From contig NZ_LR134287.1 in assembly GCF_900636515.1 (NCBI RefSeq), positions 1,612,001-1,676,000 on the forward strand: 64,000 nucleotides of DNA. Direction: 5' to 3'. Below are positions 38,157 through 48,767 of this stretch, one piece after another. A model generated the notes under the pieces. It saw nothing but the letters and a program-made list of their open reading frames with translations, did no database searches and was not told the origin of the DNA. Source of the DNA: Neisseria animalis (GTDB taxonomy: Bacteria > Pseudomonadota > Gammaproteobacteria > Burkholderiales > Neisseriaceae). Made by a program: the position numbers and the translations under genes. Position 1 is the first letter of the stretch; every line of letters starts with the position of its first letter.

Positions 38157-40136
38157 ATGGCAAAATTCAAAACCATTGCATTAACCCTGTCCGGCTTATC
38201 CGTATTCTCCGTCGCACACATTCAGGCAGCACCCGCCTCCCCCAACCAAGTCGGCATGGCGATGATGCGTCTGAACGCCTCGCTGTTCGATCAGGCGAAA
38301 GCACAAACATTCGGTTCGGGCAGCCTGTGGGCATCATTGAGCAAAAACTTCCGCATGCACGAAGTCAACCCCGAAATCGTCCGCCGGCACGAAAACCGTT
38401 TTGTCAGCGGCAGCGCCTATTTTGACCGCACCATCAACCGCGGTAAGCCCTATATGCACCATATTGCAACCGAAGTAAAAAAACGCAATATGCCGGCAGA
38501 AATCGCCTTACTGCCATTTATCGAAAGCGCATTTGTTACCAAAGCCAAATCACACGTCGGCGCATCGGGCCTGTGGCAGTTTATGCCTGCAACCGGCCGC
38601 CAATACGGCCTCGAGCGCACCGCATTATATGACGGACGGCACGATGTCTATGCCGCCACCGACGCTGCTTTGAACTATTTGGAATACCTGCACGGACTGT
38701 TCGGCGACTGGTCTTTGGCACTGGCTGCCTACAACTGGGGCGAGGGCAACGTCGGCCGCGCCATCAACCGCGCCCGCGCACAAGGCTTGGAACCTACCTA
38801 CGAAAACCTGCGTATGCCGAACGAAACCCGCAACTACGTTCCCAAACTGCTGGCCGTCCGCAACATCGTTGCCAATCCGCAGTCATTCGGCATAAACGTT
38901 AGCGAAATCAAAGACCGCCCCTACTTCAAAGCCTTAACTTTGGACAAACCGATCGACCAAAGCGCCATCACACGCTTGGCAGGCATCAGCGAAAGCGAAT
39001 TTCTGGCACTCAACCCCGCTTTCAACGCACCGGTATTTATCCCGAAAGCCAACCGCAAACTCCTGTTGCCCGCTTCCGCAGTCGATACGTTTGAAAAAAA
39101 TTACCGCAATGCCGACCCCGACAGCCTGCTGTCATGGGACATCTACACCCCGTACAGCAAAACCAGCCTGAGCAGCATCGCAGCTGAAACCGGCATGAGC
39201 ATTGCCGAAATCAAACGCTTAAACGGCATCAGCAGCAACACCCTTTCCGCAGGCCGCAGCATATTGGTGGCCAAAAACACAGCTGGCAGCAAACCCGCTG
39301 CTTCCAACATCGACTTTATCAGCAACACCAGCGATTTCGCACCGGAAATATCCACCTTGGCAGCCGCTCCGCTTGAAAACACACCAAACTCCGGCGCAGC
39401 AATTGCCACCCTTATCAAGCCTGACAACTTGCCGAGTGTAACACCGGACATCATCGACCTGACCCGCCCGAGCGAAACCGCCGCACAAACCGACAGCTTC
39501 CCGCAGGAAAGCCCGTATAGCGAACAAACGCCGAAACAAATCGCTACCCTCCTGCCACAACCTACCCCACTTGACGCGGCCATCAGCGAACCGCTGCCCC
39601 TGCCTACCCAAGGCCGTCTGCAAAATGACGAAGCAGCCGACTCACTGATGCAGTTGGCAGACGGCCAAATCATGCAACACAATGCCGCCGAAGCCGTCCG
39701 CGAAGCCATCGAACAGGCTGACGCACGCGAAGCCGCCGCTCGCGCACGCGCAGAAACCCGCGCCCGTCAGCAACGGCGCAGCGAAGCACGTCTGGCACGC
39801 GCCCGCACCGCCACCGTACCCAACGGAATGCACCGCGTTGCCGAAGGCGATACCCTGTTCAACATCGCCCAACGCTACAACCTGAGCGTAGCCGATTTGA
39901 TTGTGACCAACAACATCAAAGGTAACAATATCCGTACCGGCCAAATCCTGAACGTCGCCGCCGCGCCTGCCCAAGCCGTATCAAATACGCGCAACGTATC
40001 CTATACCGTAAGAAAAGGCGACACGCTGAACACCATTGCCAACCGCTTCAATGTCGAAGTCAACGACATCCGCCGTTGGAACAAAAACACCCGAACAGTC
40101 AGCCCCGGACAGCGTTTGAAACTGATGGGCAGCTAA
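38157..40136 (+). CDS. mltD: Membrane-bound lytic murein transglycosylase D
   Basis: Cleaves peptidoglycan glycan strands with 1,6-anhydro product formation. The 659-residue protein has a signal peptide cleaved after HIQA (residue 24), an SLT domain at about 95-240 with catalytic E123 in LLPFIESAF and the AAYNWGEGNVGRAI motif, a first LysM near 318-368, an Ala/Pro/Thr-rich linker, an Arg/Ala-rich helical segment near 520-545, and two C-terminal LysM domains (about 560-605 and 612-657). No lipobox was seen, so it may be periplasmic or envelope-bound through LysM. Uptake words lie in the linker (39611 and 39657). Confidence 0.93.
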   Translation: MAKFKTIALTLSGLSVFSVAHIQAAPASPNQVGMAMMRLNASLFDQAKAQTFGSGSLWASLSKNFRMHEVNPEIVRRHENRFVSGSAYFDRTINRGKPYMHHIATEVKKRNMPAEIALLPFIESAFVTKAKSHVGASGLWQFMPATGRQYGLERTALYDGRHDVYAATDAALNYLEYLHGLFGDWSLALAAYNWGEGNVGRAINRARAQGLEPTYENLRMPNETRNYVPKLLAVRNIVANPQSFGINVSEIKDRPYFKALTLDKPIDQSAITRLAGISESEFLALNPAFNAPVFIPKANRKLLLPASAVDTFEKNYRNADPDSLLSWDIYTPYSKTSLSSIAAETGMSIAEIKRLNGISSNTLSAGRSILVAKNTAGSKPAASNIDFISNTSDFAPEISTLAAAPLENTPNSGAAIATLIKPDNLPSVTPDIIDLTRPSETAAQTDSFPQESPYSEQTPKQIATLLPQPTPLDAAISEPLPLPTQGRLQNDEAADSLMQLADGQIMQHNAAEAVREAIEQADAREAAARARAETRARQQRRSEARLARARTATVPNGMHRVAEGDTLFNIAQRYNLSVADLIVTNNIKGNNIRTGQILNVAAAPAQAVSNTRNVSYTVRKGDTLNTIANRFNVEVNDIRRWNKNTRTVSPGQRLKLMGS

Positions 40137-40163
40137 TCTCTACTGTCCATTCCATTCCGCCTA

Positions 40164-40200
40164 GAAAAGGCCGTCTGCAAAATATACAGACGGCCTTTTC
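40164..40200 (+). terminator. Terminator after mltD
   Basis: GAAAAGGCCGTCTG and CAGACGGCCTTTTC around a short AT-rich loop, about 28 bases after the stop. Confidence 0.85.
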
Positions 40201-40420
40201 TATATTCGACAACCGATACCTTATTGGCATAGCCGTTTGACACAACATGATACAGCGTTGCCCCCTCCTCCAAAGAGATGGTTTGGAAACCGCAAATCCG
40301 CCACATCACGAACTGCACAAATTCTCCCACCATTCCCGCCCGCGCGTGGAAGCATAGCGGACTTGTACAGCTAATGACCAACATCTGGCAATTTTCTATT
40401 TACAGAATGAGTTACCGTTT

Positions 40421-40527
40421 TATAGTCGAATAAAATAAGAATGAGACAAGGCAGCGAAGCCGCAGACAGTACACATAGTACGGCAAGGCAAAGCAACGCT
40501 GTATCATTCTTATTTTAAATGACTATA
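40421..40527 (+). repeat. Correia-like element, copy 8
   Basis: A 107-bp copy identical in its visible core to copies 1, 9 and 11. Confidence 0.93.
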
Positions 40528-40662
40528 CAATACTATCCAACCCGTTTCCCAAACAACTGTATTACTCTGTGTCAGATAACTACAATAAAAGAAATACCAC
40601 CGCCTCATACAAAATATAACCGCCCCCATTTACGAAGCAAATACAGCATTACCGTTTCAAAG

Positions 40663-40769
40663 TATAGTCGAATAAAATAAGAATGAGACAAGGCAGCGAA
40701 GCCGCAGACAGTACACATAGTACGGCAAGGCAAAGCAACGCTGTATCATTCTTATTTTAAATGACTATA
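40663..40769 (+). repeat. Correia-like element, copy 9
   Basis: A second 107-bp copy in the same orientation, 135 bp after copy 8. Confidence 0.93.
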
Positions 40770-40892
40770 AAAAGATATTTGAACAAACTGCCAAATCATC
40801 AAACTTCGCAAACAATCCAATGTGCCAAATTTTGTGCCAACGGTATACCTGACTCAGACCGTCCCATTCCCAACAGACAACTTTACACCAAA

Positions 40893-40928
40893 GAAAAACC
40901 GCTAAATCTTTGAAAATTTAGCGGTTTT
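40893..40928 (-). terminator. Terminator of tmRNA
   Basis: On the minus strand AAAACCGCTAAAT pairs with ATTTAGCGGTTTTT; the hairpin and T run lie about 30 bases after the CCA end of tmRNA. Confidence 0.85.
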
Positions 40929-40959
40929 GGTGTTCTAGACAACTCTGGAATATGGTGTT

Positions 40960-41321
40960 TGGTGGAGGCGGGGGGAATTGAACCCCCGTCCGAAAGTCCT
41001 CTACAAAGCGTTCTACATACTTAGTTGTGTCTATTTGAAATCTTATTTTCCTCGCGCCGACCAACAGGCTTTTGGAAAACCAGTTACCTTAAATCTCATT
41101 TCCTGCCAAGTAACCCGACAGAAAACCAGTCAATGTAAAATGACGTTGCGGTAGCCTAAACTACACAGCCCATTGACCAACTGCTGCAACGGCAGGCCTT
41201 AAGCGGCCAGTGCGTAAGTTTCGTCGTTTGCGACTATTTTCGTTCAGTGTTTTACGGGAATCTGAGACCCCGGTATGCCCGCATCTGCTTCGCAACCCCC
41301 GTCGAAACCAAGATCGCCCCC
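40960..41321 (-). ncRNA. ssrA: tmRNA
   Basis: Transfer-messenger RNA that rescues stalled ribosomes and tags the unfinished protein for degradation. On the minus strand the RNA starts GGGGGCGATCTTGGTTTCGA, and ends GGGGTTCAATTCCCCCCGCC followed by TCCACCA, so both halves of the tRNA-like acceptor and the encoded CCA are visible. The tag frame (41199-41231) reads ANDETYALAA followed by TAA, the neisserial tag. Length is about 362 nt. It is expected to work with SmpB, which is not in this window. Confidence 0.97.
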
Positions 41322-41336
41322 AGATAGGAAAGTGCG

Positions 41337-41364
41337 ATTATACGCGTGTTTGGGGGATTTGCAA
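41337..41364 (-). promoter_or_regulatory. Promoter of ssrA
   Basis: On the minus strand TTGCAA, 16-bp spacer, perfect TATAAT. The -10 box lies 16 bases before the mature 5' end, so a short leader would be removed by RNase P. Confidence 0.7.
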
Positions 41365-41376
41365 ACGGACTGTGCG

Positions 41377-41419
41377 AAAAAGCCGTCTGCAAAATGCCAA
41401 ATTTACAGACGGCCTTTCT
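41377..41419 (-). terminator. Terminator after metE
   Basis: AAAAAGCCGTCTG and CAGACGGCCTTTCTT, 13 bases beyond the metE stop and just upstream of the ssrA promoter. Confidence 0.65.
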
Positions 41420-41431
41420 TCATTTATCCGC

Positions 41432-43708
41432 TTATCCCACCAGCTCTTTACGCAGCTTGCGGGTAACGTTCATCATGGCTTGCAGCTGCTCGACGGTTTC
41501 TTTCCAACCGCGTGTTTTCAAGCCGCAGTCCGGGTTTACCCACAAACGCTCTACCGGCACCACTTCCGCCGCTTTGCGCAGCAGATGTTCGATTTCCGCT
41601 TCGGTCGGTACGCGCGGGCTGTGGATGTCGTATACGCCCGGCCCGATGTCGTTGGGATATTCGAACTCGCCGAATGCGGTCAGCAGTTCCATATCGGAGC
41701 GCGACGTTTCGATGGTGATTACATCGGCATCCATAGCGGCAATGGCGGGCAGGATGTCGTTAAACTCGGAATAACACATATGGGTGTGGATTTGCGTGCT
41801 GTCTTCGCAGCCTGTCGACGACAGGCGGAAGGCTTCGCCCGCCCAGGCCAGATAGGCATCCCAATCGGCGCGTTTCAGCGGCAGACCTTCGCGGATGGCG
41901 GGTTCGTCAATCTGAATCACTTTGATGCCTGCTTTTTCCAAATCCAATACTTCGTCATTCAATGCCAAGGCGATTTGTTTGCACACGGTGGCGCGCGGAA
42001 TGTCGTTGCGCACGAAAGACCATTGCAGAATCGTTACCGGACCGGTGAGCATGCCTTTCATCGGGCGTTTGGTCAGGCTTTGCGCGTAGGTTGACCACGC
42101 TACGGTCATCGCGTTCGGGCGGCTGACATCACCGAAGATAATCGGCGGTTTCACGCAGCGGCTGCCGTAGCTTTGCACCCAGCCGTATTGTGTGAAGGCA
42201 AAGCCGCTCAACAGCTCGCCGAAGTATTCCACCATGTCGTTGCGTTCGGCTTCGCCGTGTACCAACACGTCGATGTCCAGCTTTTCCTGCTCTTCCACCA
42301 CCAGTGCGATTTCTTTTTTCATTGCCGCTTCGTAGTCGGCAGCACTCAGTGCGCCTTTTTTAAACGCGGCACGGGCTTGGCGGATTTCGGTGGTTTGCGG
42401 GAACGAACCGATGGTGGTGGTCGGCAGCGCGGGCAGGTTCAGCCATGCCTGTTGTGCTTTGATGCGCTCGGCAAACGGTGATTTGCGCCGGTCGGCATCG
42501 GCAGGCAGCTCTGCGAGGCGGCGGGCTACGTCGGCACGGTGGATTTCGGTGCTGGCGGCACGCGATTCGGCGGCAGCGCGGCTGGCGGCAAGTTCGGCGG
42601 CAACTGTTTCGCGGCCTTGGTTCAGCGCGGTTTTCAAAACGCGCAACTCGTCGGTTTTCTGCAGGGTGAATGCCAGCCATGAATACAAATCGGGCTTGCC
42701 GGCTTTCAGTTTTTCTTCCACCGACAAATCATAAGGCGTGTGCAGCAGCGAGCAGGAGCTGGAAATCCACAAACGCTCGCCCAGTTTCGCTTTCAAAGGC
42801 TCCAAAACGGCCAATACTTTTTCCAAATCGGCACGCCAGATGTTGCGTCCGTCGATTACACCGGCAGACAAAACTTTGCCGTAGTCGGCAAACGCGTCCA
42901 GCTGCTCGGGGGCGCGTACCAAGTCGATATGCAAGCCGTCAACCGGCAATTCTTTCAGACGGCCTGCGTGTTCGGCAACCGAGCCGAAATAAGTCGAAAG
43001 CAGGATTTTGGCGTTGGCTTGGCTCAAGGCAGCATAAGCAGTTTCATACGCGTCCAGCCATTCCTGCGGCAAATCCACCGCCAGCGCAGGCTCGTCGATT
43101 TGAATCCATTCCGCACCGGCCTCTGCCAAAGCAGTCAGGATGCCAACGTAAACCGGCAGCAGTTTCGGCAGCAAATCCAAACGGTTGAATGCGGTCTTGC
43201 CTTTTTCTTTACCCACCCACAGGAAAGTCAGCGGGCCGACGATGGTCGGTTTGGCATTCAAGCCCAATGCTTTGGCTTCTTGCAGCTGCTGCACATAATG
43301 CGCGGCATTGGCTTTGAATTCGGTGTCGGCGTGAAACTCAGGCACGAGGTAGTGGTAATTGGTATCGAACCATTTGGTCATTTCGATGGCGAATTGGTCT
43401 TTATTGCCGCGCGCCAGTTGGAAATACTGTTCCAAAGTCAGGTTTTGGCTGTCGAAGCCGAAACGCGCCGGAATCGCGCCGGTCGCCACCTGCAAATCCA
43501 AAATGTGGTCGTAAAACGTAAAATCACCGACGGCAACGAAATCGGCAGCGGCTGCGGCCTGATGCTTCCAGTTTTTCTCACGCAGGCCTTTGGCCACTTC
43601 CAACAACTCTTGCCCGCTGATTTCTTTGCGCCAGTATTTTTCTTGGGCAAATTTCAATTCGCGGAATGCGCCGACGCGCGGGAATCCTGAAAAATGTAAA
43701 GTAGTCAT
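41432..43708 (-). CDS. metE: Cobalamin-independent methionine synthase
   Basis: Transfers the methyl group of 5-methyltetrahydrofolate triglutamate to homocysteine, the last step of methionine synthesis. The 758-residue protein starts [20 protein letters not shown] and holds the zinc ligands in the C-terminal half: HTHMCYSEF and later [14 protein letters not shown] at 43708 lies 7 bases after AGGAGA; another ATG at 43714 is too close to it. It follows metF by 79 bases on the same strand, so the two form an operon that supplies and uses methyl-folate. Confidence 0.97.
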   Translation of the reverse strand: MTTLHFSGFPRVGAFRELKFAQEKYWRKEISGQELLEVAKGLREKNWKHQAAAAADFVAVGDFTFYDHILDLQVATGAIPARFGFDSQNLTLEQYFQLARGNKDQFAIEMTKWFDTNYHYLVPEFHADTEFKANAAHYVQQLQEAKALGLNAKPTIVGPLTFLWVGKEKGKTAFNRLDLLPKLLPVYVGILTALAEAGAEWIQIDEPALAVDLPQEWLDAYETAYAALSQANAKILLSTYFGSVAEHAGRLKELPVDGLHIDLVRAPEQLDAFADYGKVLSAGVIDGRNIWRADLEKVLAVLEPLKAKLGERLWISSSCSLLHTPYDLSVEEKLKAGKPDLYSWLAFTLQKTDELRVLKTALNQGRETVAAELAASRAAAESRAASTEIHRADVARRLAELPADADRRKSPFAERIKAQQAWLNLPALPTTTIGSFPQTTEIRQARAAFKKGALSAADYEAAMKKEIALVVEEQEKLDIDVLVHGEAERNDMVEYFGELLSGFAFTQYGWVQSYGSRCVKPPIIFGDVSRPNAMTVAWSTYAQSLTKRPMKGMLTGPVTILQWSFVRNDIPRATVCKQIALALNDEVLDLEKAGIKVIQIDEPAIREGLPLKRADWDAYLAWAGEAFRLSSTGCEDSTQIHTHMCYSEFNDILPAIAAMDADVITIETSRSDMELLTAFGEFEYPNDIGPGVYDIHSPRVPTEAEIEHLLRKAAEVVPVERLWVNPDCGLKTRGWKETVEQLQAMMNVTRKLRKELVG

Positions 43709-43787
43709 GGTCATTCTCCTGTTGAAATCAAAATATCCGAATCTGTTTCAAAATCTTTCTGAGGCCGTCTGTAAAACATAAGGCCGG

Positions 43788-44690
<903 letters not shown>

Positions 44691-44729
44691 TCACCTCTCC
44701 AACGGCTTTATTGCTTTGTTGTTTGAGTG

Positions 44730-44758
44730 ATATTAAATCCGCCAAGATTATGAGTCAA
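44730..44758 (-). promoter_or_regulatory. Predicted promoter of metF-metE
   Basis: On the minus strand TTGACT (5 of 6), 17-bp spacer, TAATAT (4 of 6), about 46 bases before the metF start. Confidence 0.65.
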
Positions 44759-44857
44759 TTTATAAATTTTACAGATAAATATTAATTTTATTCATATTAA
44801 AATAATGGTAAAAATTCAAAAAATAAAATTTACCTGTTTAAAATAAATGAGTTATAT

Positions 44858-44906
44858 AAAAAGGCCGTCTGTAAAATACCTATATTTTTACAGACGGCCT
44901 TTTAAA
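44858..44906. terminator. Uptake-sequence hairpin between the LplT-like gene and metF
   Basis: AAAAAGGCCGTCTGTAAAAT pairs with TTTTACAGACGGCCTTTT; both arms carry the GTA ending. Probably ends transcripts of the minus-strand transporter gene at 45028. Confidence 0.7.
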
Positions 44907-45027
44907 ATAATTTGATTTGAACCGATAAACCCTGCTTGAGCACTCATGAAAAATTTATCGGGAAATATGAATAAAATCAATACAACCGCCTGAAAAGCAG
45001 ACGGCTGTCGAGTCGATACATGCTGTA

Positions 45028-46329
45028 TTATCTGCCCAAAATATTCCGCACAAACCGAGGTTCGCGCTTGATGAGATACCACATCAACGGCACATTGCCC
45101 AAGGCAACAATCAGATACAGCAAGGTAATGCTGTCGAACAGCATCAGCAATACCGCGCTCAATACGGCGGCGCATACCATAAATACGCCGTTGACAATAT
45201 TATTGGCGGCAACGGCATGGGCGCGGAAAGTTTCACTGGAGGCCGTCTGCAACCAAGTATAAAGCGGCACGGAGAAAAAGCCGCCGAAAAAGCCGATGAG
45301 CAGCATCACCAGCATTACCGGATAAGCGTTACCCTGCGATAAAAACCACATGATCCCGTTTAACTCGTGAAAACGCTGCCCGTGTGTCAACCATACCAGC
45401 AGCAAGCCGCAAACCGTCAGCCCCATTGTTCCGAACGTTACCAAGCCCAACACCAAGCGTTCGCGGCTGAATTTGGCACACAATACCGAACCGGCCGCAA
45501 TGCCGATGGAAAACAATGCCAACATCAAGTTGAACACATTATCGTTGCCGCCGAGATGGATTTGGGTAAACGTCGGCAGCTGGGTGGTATAAACCGAACC
45601 GACAAACCAAAACCATGAAATACCGATGATTGCGGTGAATACCGGCTTTTCCGCCACCGCTTCGCGCATCAATGCCGCCGTACCCTTGGCAATATTCGCC
45701 TCAATTTTGATTTGCGACACTTTTGCCGGTACAGACGGCATAAACAAACTCGCCAATGTTCCGGCCGCCGCAACGGCCAACACAATCATACCGACAATAT
45801 GCGGCGGAATACCGGCAACGGCCGTACCCAAAATCTGCCCGAACAGAATCGCCAAAAACGTACCCGATTCAATCAGGCTGTTGCCCATCATCAACTCTTT
45901 ATCGTTGAGATAATCAGGCAAAACAGCATATTTGAGCGGGCCGAACAGCGTTGATTGCGTGCCCATGCAAAACAGGCAAAACAGCAGCAACGGCGCCGAT
46001 TGGATATAAAAACCGAATGCCGCGGCCGCCATCACCGCAATCTCCAACACCTTAATCCAACGCGCCAAAACCGCCTTGTCAAATTTGTTGCTCAACTGCC
46101 CGGACAATGCGGAAAACAGAAAATACGGCAAAATAAACAACAACGCCCCCAAATTCAGCATCTGGCTGGGCGGCAGCATATCGTTTTGTCCCAAACCGTA
46201 AAAGCTGATCATCACAAACAGCGCGGTTTTGAACACATTGTCATTAAATGCGCCGAGAAACTGGGTGGCAAACAGCGGCGCGAAACGGCGGCTGGTTTGG
46301 AAACTCAAATAATCTTTTTTTACACTCAT
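45028..46329 (-). CDS. LplT-like MFS transporter
   Basis: A 433-residue protein with about twelve membrane segments. The N-terminal FLGAFNDNVFKTALFVMI is the hallmark of the lysophospholipid-transporter branch (LplT and the MFS half of Aas). It may flip lysophospholipids inward for re-acylation, which would suit the PlsC-type gene at 35.4 kb, but no acyltransferase adjoins it. Its ATG overlaps the ccoS stop by four bases (ATGA), so translation is probably coupled. Ends ...RNILGR. Confidence 0.82.
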   Translation of the reverse strand: MSVKKDYLSFQTSRRFAPLFATQFLGAFNDNVFKTALFVMISFYGLGQNDMLPPSQMLNLGALLFILPYFLFSALSGQLSNKFDKAVLARWIKVLEIAVMAAAAFGFYIQSAPLLLFCLFCMGTQSTLFGPLKYAVLPDYLNDKELMMGNSLIESGTFLAILFGQILGTAVAGIPPHIVGMIVLAVAAAGTLASLFMPSVPAKVSQIKIEANIAKGTAALMREAVAEKPVFTAIIGISWFWFVGSVYTTQLPTFTQIHLGGNDNVFNLMLALFSIGIAAGSVLCAKFSRERLVLGLVTFGTMGLTVCGLLLVWLTHGQRFHELNGIMWFLSQGNAYPVMLVMLLIGFFGGFFSVPLYTWLQTASSETFRAHAVAANNIVNGVFMVCAAVLSAVLLMLFDSITLLYLIVALGNVPLMWYLIKREPRFVRNILGR

Positions 46330-46505
46330 TGCGGCTCTTTATCATTCGGCTGTCGGTGTGCCGTAGAATCATCGTCCATCAGGATACGGTGTGCGGGCCC
46401 TTCCAAATCATCAAATTGGCCACTTTTGCCCGACCACCAGAAAAAATAGCCGATAATCAACGCCAACAGAATACTCATCGGTATCAGAATAAACAAACTT
46501 TCCAT
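46326..46505 (-). CDS. ccoS: cbb3-type cytochrome oxidase assembly protein CcoS
   Basis: A 59-residue protein, too short for many gene finders. It starts MESLFILIPMSILLALIIGY and continues FFWWSGKSGQFDDLEGPAHR, then ILMDDD: one membrane segment followed by the conserved GQFDDLEGPAHRIL motif of CcoS, a factor needed to insert heme and copper into the high-affinity cbb3 oxidase. The start codon shares a base with the stop codon of the upstream gene (TAATG), and its stop overlaps the next start (ATGA). No ccoNOP genes occur in the window. Confidence 0.93.
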   Translation of the reverse strand: MESLFILIPMSILLALIIGYFFWWSGKSGQFDDLEGPAHRILMDDDSTAHRQPNDKEPQ

Positions 46506-46822
46506 TACATTGTTCCCGTCAAATCATTCAACACCAACACCTGTCCCCCCACCGTCAGATACTCGTTGCGGATACTGCCGATATTGTATTCCCCGTCAAA
46601 CAGCTCCACCCGATCTTTTACAATCCGCCACGACAACGGCGCTTCCACCGACTGCAACGGCTCAAGCACCGCTTCTGCCGCACGGTCGGAAGAAGGCTGC
46701 TCCCGTTGCAGCTTCACAACGAAACTGCCGCTCTGCGGCTGATCCTGCCATTCCTCGTCGCCTGCCATCACCAAAAAACCCAAATGATCGCCCGTTTGGG
46801 TATGAATACTGAAATAATTCAT
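46505..46822 (-). CDS. Conserved-looking hypothetical protein upstream of ccoS
   Basis: A 105-residue soluble protein (MNYFSIHTQTGDHLGFLVMA at the start, GGQVLVLNDLTGTM at the end), without signal peptide, membrane segment or cysteine. I do not recognise it. Its stop overlaps the ccoS start by one base, so it heads a three-gene operon with ccoS and the LplT-like gene. The tight coupling suggests a real gene and perhaps a part in oxidase assembly or envelope lipid handling, but only by association. Confidence 0.75.
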   Translation of the reverse strand: MNYFSIHTQTGDHLGFLVMAGDEEWQDQPQSGSFVVKLQREQPSSDRAAEAVLEPLQSVEAPLSWRIVKDRVELFDGEYNIGSIRNEYLTVGGQVLVLNDLTGTM

Positions 46823-46847
46823 GACAAACTGCCTTTAAACACAACGG

Positions 46848-46890
46848 AAAGCCGTCTGCAAAACCAACCATCTGATTTGCAGACGGCCTA
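46848..46890. terminator. Uptake-sequence inverted pair
   Basis: AGCCGTCTGCAAA and TTTGCAGACGGCC around a 15-base loop, upstream of the ccoS operon and downstream of suhB. Confidence 0.55.
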
Positions 46891-47002
46891 TCCTCAAAAA
46901 ATAACAACCGATACAAGGCAGCACAGCGCCGACAACACGAATACCACCGACACCGCCGCCATCGACATTCCCCAACTGCCCGTCTTAACTTCCGATACCC
47001 GA

Positions 47003-47797
47003 TTACTGGTTATCGCGTATCCACTTAATCCAACGCTCAAACAAATCCGGCTCCAGCGCGGCAATCACCGAGCGTTTGAACACATGCTCCCCGCTCCAAA
47101 AGTCATCGCCCTCCAGCGTACTCAAACAACCGCCCGCTTCTTCAAAAATCAACGCCCCTGCCGCATAGTCCCACAGCTTCTGCCCGCCGTGCACATACAC
47201 ATCATAACGCCCCGAAGCCAGATAACACCAATCCAGCGTACTGCTGCCCATACTGCGTATCGTACCGAACGGCGCGAGCGTATTCATACGGCTGGAAAGT
47301 TTGCCCGAACGCAGATATTTGATTTCCACGCCCGCAATCGCCTCATTCAACTGCTTCTTTACCCGGCGCAACGGCAGCTGCGTACCGTTCAAAAACGCCC
47401 CTTCCCCGCTGGCCGCATAAAAACATTCCCCGCTGACCGGATTGTAAATCACACCGTATTGCGCGCGCCCGTGCTTCACATAGGCAACGGAAATCGCAAA
47501 ATGCGGTAAGCCGTTGATAAAATTATTCGTACCGTCTATCGGATCGACAATCCACAAACCATCGTCTTGGGAATGCAGCCGCCACAAGTCCGTCTGTTCG
47601 CGCGCCGTCATTTCCTCGCCCAACATCGGGCTGTCGGCAATCAGCGGCAAGGCCGCAGCAAACGCACGCTGTGCCGCCAAATCCGCCTCACTGAGCATAC
47701 TGCCATCGTCTTTGAGGTAAGACGGCGTATTCAAAAAACGCGGCATCACCTCGGTTTGAGCAATATGGCGCACCACGTTTTGCAGTTGGTATAACAC
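47003..47797 (-). CDS. suhB: Inositol-1-monophosphatase family protein (SuhB type)
   Basis: A 264-residue metal-dependent phosphatase. The metal-binding motifs are GEE at 60-62, DPIDGTNNF at 85-93 and LWDYAAGALIFEEAGG near 208-223. In bacteria SuhB also acts with NusA/NusB in ribosomal RNA transcription antitermination. Assignment to SuhB rather than CysQ is by sequence feel and length. It is divergent from rsmE with about 100 bases between them. Confidence 0.87.
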   Translation of the reverse strand: MLYQLQNVVRHIAQTEVMPRFLNTPSYLKDDGSMLSEADLAAQRAFAAALPLIADSPMLGEEMTAREQTDLWRLHSQDDGLWIVDPIDGTNNFINGLPHFAISVAYVKHGRAQYGVIYNPVSGECFYAASGEGAFLNGTQLPLRRVKKQLNEAIAGVEIKYLRSGKLSSRMNTLAPFGTIRSMGSSTLDWCYLASGRYDVYVHGGQKLWDYAAGALIFEEAGGCLSTLEGDDFWSGEHVFKRSVIAALEPDLFERWIKWIRDNQ

Positions 47798-47899
47798 TTT
47801 TTATCCTTAAAATATTGCTATTTCAGCACGAAAACGCCATCATATCGGCATTTATCCCGTACTTTTCCGCACATTATACGCCAACACGGACGAAACACT

Positions 47900-48625
47900 A
47901 TGCCCCGCTTCTATCTGAATGCGCCGCTTGCTGCCGGACAGGCACTCGACCTGCCCGACAACATCGTGCGTCATCTCAACGTCTTACGCATGAAACCCGA
48001 TGAAGACATCACGCTGTTCAACGGCAACGGCAAGGCTTATCCCGCCAAATTATACAATTTGGAAAAACGCCGTGCCGCCGCCGAAATCCTGCGGGAAGAA
48101 ACGCAAAACAACGAATCGCCGCTCGACATTACGCTGATACAGTCCGTATCCAGCGGCGAACGCATGGATTTCACCCTGCAAAAAAGCGTCGAACTCGGCG
48201 TTGCCGCCATTCAGCCCGTTATCAGCGAACGCTGCGTGGTACGGCTGTCGGGGGGGCGCGCCGACAAACGTGTTGCCCGCTGGCAGGAAATTGTCATTTC
48301 CGCCTGCGAACAAAGCGGACGCAATACCGTTCCGCAAGTATTGCCGCTATGCTCTTTACAGACGGCCTTGGCGCAAATGCCGTCTGCAAAAACCAAGCTG
48401 CTGATGAGTTTGAACCGCGCTCAAACCCTCAAGCAGATTACGCCGTCTGCAGACGGCATCATCTTTATGGTCGGCCCCGAAGGCGGCTGGACGGCGCAAG
48501 AAGAACAGCAAGCGTTCGATAGCGGCTTTCAAGCCGTTACTTTGGGCAAGCGTGTTTTGCGTACCGAAACCGCCTCCCTCGCCGCCATTGCCGCCATGCA
48601 GACCTTGTGGGGAGATTTCGTCTAA
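47900..48625 (+). CDS. rsmE: 16S rRNA m3U1498 methyltransferase
   Basis: Methylates U1498 of 16S rRNA with SAM. The 241-residue SPOUT-fold protein has an N-terminal PUA-like part (MPRFYLNAPLAAG) and the C-terminal knot motifs MVGPEGGWTAQEE near 189-201 and LGKRVLRTETA near 216-226. The region 48355-48460 holds four uptake words in the coding sequence, including a perfect palindrome. ATG at 47900 is preceded by GGACGAA. Confidence 0.95.
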   Translation: MPRFYLNAPLAAGQALDLPDNIVRHLNVLRMKPDEDITLFNGNGKAYPAKLYNLEKRRAAAEILREETQNNESPLDITLIQSVSSGERMDFTLQKSVELGVAAIQPVISERCVVRLSGGRADKRVARWQEIVISACEQSGRNTVPQVLPLCSLQTALAQMPSAKTKLLMSLNRAQTLKQITPSADGIIFMVGPEGGWTAQEEQQAFDSGFQAVTLGKRVLRTETASLAAIAAMQTLWGDFV

Positions 48626-48660
48626 TCGCCTGATTGTCTGATTGCCCGACTGTCGTAATA

Positions 48661-48767
48661 TATAGTCGAATAAAATGAGAATGAGACAAGGCAGCGAAGC
48701 CGCAGACAGTACAGATAGTACGACAAGGCAAAGCAACGCAGTATCATTCTTATTTTAAAAGACTATA
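48661..48767 (+). repeat. Correia-like element, copy 10
   Basis: A 107-bp copy of the variant with AAAATGAGAATGAG and AAAAGACTATA, like copy 5. It starts 36 bases after rsmE and has ACAGATAGTACGACAAGG in place of the common core. Confidence 0.92.

Larger units (their letters stand above)
40137..40892. other. Gene-free region between mltD and tmRNA
   Basis: Contains the mltD terminator and two directly repeated Correia-like elements 135 bp apart. The rest (40203-40420, 40528-40662, 40770-40890) shows no gene, tRNA or further repeat to my eye. Confidence 0.55.

Noticed and set aside
40421..40769. Repeats 135 bp apart considered as part of a CRISPR array
   Set aside because: The repeat unit is 107 bp with terminal inverted repeats and occurs all over the window; there is no regular spacer array.
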